Below are positions 9,105 to 11,183 of a stretch of 11,183 nucleotides of DNA, piece after piece; position 1 is the first letter of the stretch, and each line of letters begins with the position of its first letter. The notes beneath the pieces are model-generated. The model was not told the origin of the DNA. It was given only the letters and a program-made list of their open reading frames with translations, and did no database searches. This stretch comes from DAIRET01 sp036795455 (GTDB lineage: Bacteria; Bacteroidota; Ignavibacteria; Ignavibacteriales; Ignavibacteriaceae), in the NCBI GenBank assembly GCA_036795455.1, contig DAIRET010000090.1, forward strand, positions 1 through 11,183, in the 5' to 3' direction. A program made the translations under genes and the position numbers.

Positions 9105-10754
9105 CTATTTCATCAAAACCAGCTTCTTTGTTGAAGTAAAACCATCTGTGCTAATTCTATAGAAATATACTCCGCTTGATAACCCGTATTTATTTGCCTC
9201 AAATTGTACTTCGTAATTGCCCGGGGATTTCGGTTCATTTACAAGTACGGCAACCTCATTACCGAGTACGTCAAATATTAATAATTTTGTGTTTGACGTT
9301 TCACCATTCACGTTTGACGGAATTGAATATTTTATCGTAGTAACCGGGTTAAAGGGATTCGGGTAGTTTTGATACAAAGCGTATTCCGTTGGTAGAGACG
9401 TTACATGTAACGTCTCTACAATGATTTCATCACTGTAAGAGAAACTGCCGTCATTATCAATTTGTTTTAATCTGTAACTTATCGAACTTGCATTGAGCGG
9501 AGTTAAAGCGTCAACAAATGAATACTCTTTTACCGAATTTGAATTCCCGTGTCCAGCAACAAACCCGATTTTCTTCCACGTCTCGCTTCTAGCCTCTTGC
9601 TTCTCGCACCTTTCAACTTCAAACCCATAATTATTCACTTCTGTAGCAGTCTGCCAATGAAGTGTAATTATTCCTTCCGAATAATTTGCGTTAAACGATA
9701 CGATCTCAACAGGAAAGATGCCTTCGTTACTCCATATTCTGCCTCCTCTAACCGTAGCAAGTAGTTTATTACCGTCTGAACTAACCCTAGCCGAATTCCA
9801 TGGGGCATTATAATCGTAACCGCCGGGCCTGGTTTCATCCCAATTGATGCCGCCATCAGTTGATATATAGAGCCTGCCTACATATACACCGGCTATAATT
9901 TTCATCCCGTCGGCACTCATTGATGTTGTACTCCAATCTAACGCCTGGTCACCTGCGGGTTGAACTTCAGTCCAGCTTGAGCCGCTATTTGAAGAAATAA
10001 ATAATTTCTCGGAAGAACCAATTATAATTCTTGTCCCGTCGCTACTCATTGCGCAAGTATTCCAATACTGATCAGTAGGAACAACCATAGGTTCCCATGA
10101 GCCGCTTCCATTAGTTGTTCTTCTAAATACCCCGGGGTAATGAATATAAGTATTCCACCTATATGCACCAAGAATAATAATATTTCCGTTCCCACTCACT
10201 GCGGAACATGTCCACGAATGCCCGTTAGAATTACGAAATGCATCGTAGAAAGTTAAGCCGCCATTATTTGAACATAGCGCTTGAAGAATTAAACCCCCAT
10301 TGTATTCCGCCTGAGAGTTTATGCCCACAATAACCTTTTCCCCGGATTCACTCATTGATACTGTTGTCCAACGATAAGTAATATATTCAAGATCATAAGG
10401 CATCTGCCAATTTTGACCTCCATCTGTAGTAACATACATATAGCCAAAATCTATGATTACAACAATATTTAATCCGTTCCCGCTCATCGCAATATCCTGC
10501 CACTTAAAATCATTTCCGGGGGCGGGACCGGTCTCGCTCCAAGTTGCACCATAATTAGTAGAAAGATATAGCCTACCATTGTAAACTCCTGCTATCATTT
10601 TACTGCCATCAGAACTGATTGCGCTTGTATTCCAAGTTAAAACAGTTCCCGGATTTGGACCGGTTTCAACCCAGGAAAGAGTTTGGCTCTGTGCGTTGAA
10701 GTTTAGTAAACACAGAATAAACACAGTAAAATATATTTTATTGATAATCTTCAT
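9105..10754 (-). CDS. Secreted beta-propeller (Asp-box repeat) protein with T9SS sorting domain
   Basis: Exported protein of 549 residues, unknown function. A signal peptide covers residues 1-23 (hydrophobic stretch then NAQSQ). Residues 25-345 hold about seven repeats of roughly 40-50 residues, alternating 'W(N/S)T..(A/S)MS.DG..II.G' with Asp-box-like 'L(Y/F)(I/L)S(T/S)..G..W' strands, for example STNYGATW (65-72), TTDGGQNW (109-116), SSNSGSSW (254-261) and STDGGINW (298-305), as in sialidase-type or sortilin/VPS10-like propellers. Residues 349-450 form an Ig/fibronectin-like module (VEIVSFNANYSEGIITLHWQ). Residues 462-549 are a type A T9SS tail (YPNPFNP at 464-470, LSSGVYFYR, ending KKLVLMK) expected to direct outer-membrane translocation. 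No sialidase catalytic residues can be claimed. Two DNA repeats lie inside the frame, at residues 381-391 and at the linker 446-455. Confidence 0.9.
   Translation of the reverse strand: MKIINKIYFTVFILCLLNFNAQSQTLSWVETGPNPGTVLTWNTSAISSDGSKMIAGVYNGRLYLSTNYGATWSETGPAPGNDFKWQDIAMSGNGLNIVVIIDFGYMYVTTDGGQNWQMPYDLEYITYRWTTVSMSESGEKVIVGINSQAEYNGGLILQALCSNNGGLTFYDAFRNSNGHSWTCSAVSGNGNIIILGAYRWNTYIHYPGVFRRTTNGSGSWEPMVVPTDQYWNTCAMSSDGTRIIIGSSEKLFISSNSGSSWTEVQPAGDQALDWSTTSMSADGMKIIAGVYVGRLYISTDGGINWDETRPGGYDYNAPWNSARVSSDGNKLLATVRGGRIWSNEGIFPVEIVSFNANYSEGIITLHWQTATEVNNYGFEVERCEKQEARSETWKKIGFVAGHGNSNSVKEYSFVDALTPLNASSISYRLKQIDNDGSFSYSDEIIVETLHVTSLPTEYALYQNYPNPFNPVTTIKYSIPSNVNGETSNTKLLIFDVLGNEVAVLVNEPKSPGNYEVQFEANKYGLSSGVYFYRISTDGFTSTKKLVLMK
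9382..9479. repeat. Direct repeat copy A shared by the two T9SS genes
   Basis: Aligns without gaps to 11034-11131 over 98 bases, with about 87 identical positions by eye. It covers the end of the Ig-like module, the palindromic linker and the start of the T9SS domain in each gene, so it reflects recent duplication or gene conversion between neighbours. Confidence 0.8.
9392..9419. repeat. 28-bp perfect palindrome inside coding sequence
   Basis: The half-site GTAGAGACGTTACA (9392-9405) is followed by its exact reverse complement. In the minus-strand gene it encodes the linker between Ig-like module and T9SS domain (around VETLHVTSL, residues 446-454). A second copy with a changed centre is at 11044-11071. 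It looks like a dispersed REP-type palindrome carried in frame. Confidence 0.85.
9579..9609. repeat. Short degenerate 14-base tandem repeat in coding sequence
   Basis: CTCGCTTCTAGCCT (9582-9595) is followed directly by CTTGCTTCTCGCAC (9596-9609), matching at 10 of 14 positions. On the minus strand it encodes the Glu/Arg/Lys-rich stretch around ERCEKQEARSE (residues 381-391) between two conserved-looking strands of the Ig-like module, consistent with a small in-frame repeat insertion. Confidence 0.5.
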
Positions 10755-10771
10755 CTCTACGTCATTTTATG

Positions 10772-11183
10772 TTACTTCATCAGCACAAATTTCTTTGTTG
10801 ATGTAAAGCCTTCCGTTGTTAATTTATAAATGTATATTCCACTTGATAATTGATAATTGTCAATTGAGAATTGATAATTATGAATTCCCGCTTGCATTTC
10901 TCCGTTTATTAGCGTTGTTACTTTTTCTCCGATTATATTATAAACTTCAAGCGTTACTTTTGAATCTTTCGGTAAGCCGAATTTTATTGTTGTACTTGGA
11001 TTAAATGGGTTCGGGAAATTCTGTTCCAATGTATATTCCGTTGGTAGAGACGTTGCACGCAACGTCTCTACAATGATTTCATCACTGTAGGAGAAAGTGC
11101 CGTCGTTGTCAATTTGCTTTAGGCGGTAACTAAGAGCAAGCTCCTTCGGAAGAGTAAGACTATGATTAAGATAAAGAGAAAGA
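10772..11183 (-). CDS. C-terminal part of T9SS-sorted protein (5' end outside window)
   Basis: The frame is open from the window edge to the stop at 10772-10774, giving 136 visible residues. The apparent start near 11062 would be a TTG in mid-domain and is not real, because the frame upstream encodes SYRLKQIDNDGTFSYSDE, the end of the same Ig-like module seen in the neighbouring gene. After a palindrome-encoded linker (VETLRATSL) comes a T9SS type A tail: LEQNFPNPFNP, TIKFGLP, VYNIIGEKVTTLINGEMQAG, SSGIYIYKL, ending KKFVLMK. It lies 17 bases upstream of the other T9SS gene on the same strand, so they may be co-transcribed. The function of the missing N-terminal part cannot be judged. Confidence 0.88.
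   Translation of the reverse strand, partial: LSLYLNHSLTLPKELALSYRLKQIDNDGTFSYSDEIIVETLRATSLPTEYTLEQNFPNPFNPSTTIKFGLPKDSKVTLEVYNIIGEKVTTLINGEMQAGIHNYQFSIDNYQLSSGIYIYKLTTEGFTSTKKFVLMK
10842..10886. repeat. AATTGATAATT-type low-complexity repeat in coding sequence
   Basis: TTGATAATTGATAATTGT (10843-10860) and GAGAATTGATAATTATGAA repeat the words ATTGATAATT and CAATT three times. On the minus strand this encodes HNYQFSIDNYQLSSG, replacing the usual strand before the conserved SSGIY motif of the T9SS tail. It is likely a short repeat tolerated in frame. Confidence 0.55.
11034..11131. repeat. Direct repeat copy B shared by the two T9SS genes
   Basis: Partner of 9382-9479; same length, about 11 differences, several of them in the palindrome centre and at silent codon positions. 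Confidence 0.8.
11044..11071. repeat. Second copy of the 28-bp palindrome with altered centre
   Basis: The arms match 9392-9419, but the central six bases are GCACGC rather than ACATGT. The outer central pair changed A-T to G-C on both sides (11055 and 11060), keeping the pairing, while the innermost pair became A-C. In the minus-strand gene the linker becomes ETLRATSL instead of ETLHVTSL. Confidence 0.85.

Noticed and set aside
9105..10754. Calling the propeller protein a sialidase
   Set aside because: Asp-box-like repeats occur in many non-enzymatic propellers, and I cannot identify catalytic Arg triad, Tyr or Glu residues.
10842..10886. CRISPR-like repeats
   Set aside because: The units are short, AT-rich, adjacent without spacers and inside a reading frame.
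10772..11062. A complete 96-residue gene starting at 11062
   Set aside because: The start would be TTG inside a module; the frame stays open to the window edge and encodes conserved Ig-like sequence, so it is the tail of a longer gene.

Overview
The window looks like an AT-rich chromosomal scaffold segment from a member of the Bacteroidota/Chlorobiota/Ignavibacteriota group, most likely an Ignavibacteria-like bacterium assembled from a metagenome. The main evidence is two proteins ending in a type IX secretion (T9SS) sorting domain of the 'YPNPFNP ... SSGVYFYR ... KKLVLMK' style. A run of exactly 100 N (4236-4335) marks a scaffold join of unknown true length. The organism assignment is an inference from protein style, not a search.

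Layout. (1) 200-1981 (+) is a complete GTP-dependent PEP carboxykinase, followed by two consecutive terminator-like hairpins. (2) After about 290 bp without a gene, 2395-7893 (+) is a compact operon for an ABC transporter of the polar amino acid uptake class: a lipoprotein binding protein, a very large multi-module binding-protein/permease fusion interrupted by the N gap, an ATPase with an extra C-terminal domain, and a second lipoprotein binding protein. Gene spacings are 11, 3 and 3 bp. (3) 7921-8907 (-) is a PrsW-family intramembrane protease, convergent with the operon. (4) 9105-10754 and 10772-11183 (-) are two adjacent secreted proteins with T9SS tails, the second cut off by the window edge. 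Their sequences carry palindromic and low-complexity DNA repeats inside the reading frames.

Most interesting system: the amino-acid ABC operon. In both stand-alone binding proteins the two halves of the SBP_bac_3 fold occur in swapped order: the half that is normally C-terminal comes directly after the lipoprotein signal, and the half that is normally N-terminal comes last. The fusion continues this as C-N-C-N-C-N before the permease. The operon therefore encodes five binding-protein equivalents for one permease/ATPase pair. The Arg that normally binds the ligand carboxylate is kept in all five N-type halves, whereas the Asp that normally binds the amino group is kept in only two of five C-type halves. 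The ATPase carries about 120 extra residues resembling a degenerate RsbW/anti-sigma (GHKL) domain. My reading is a high-capacity or ligand-sensing amino acid importer with several tethered and free receptors, some possibly altered in specificity. The domain order is visible in the sequence; the function is inference.
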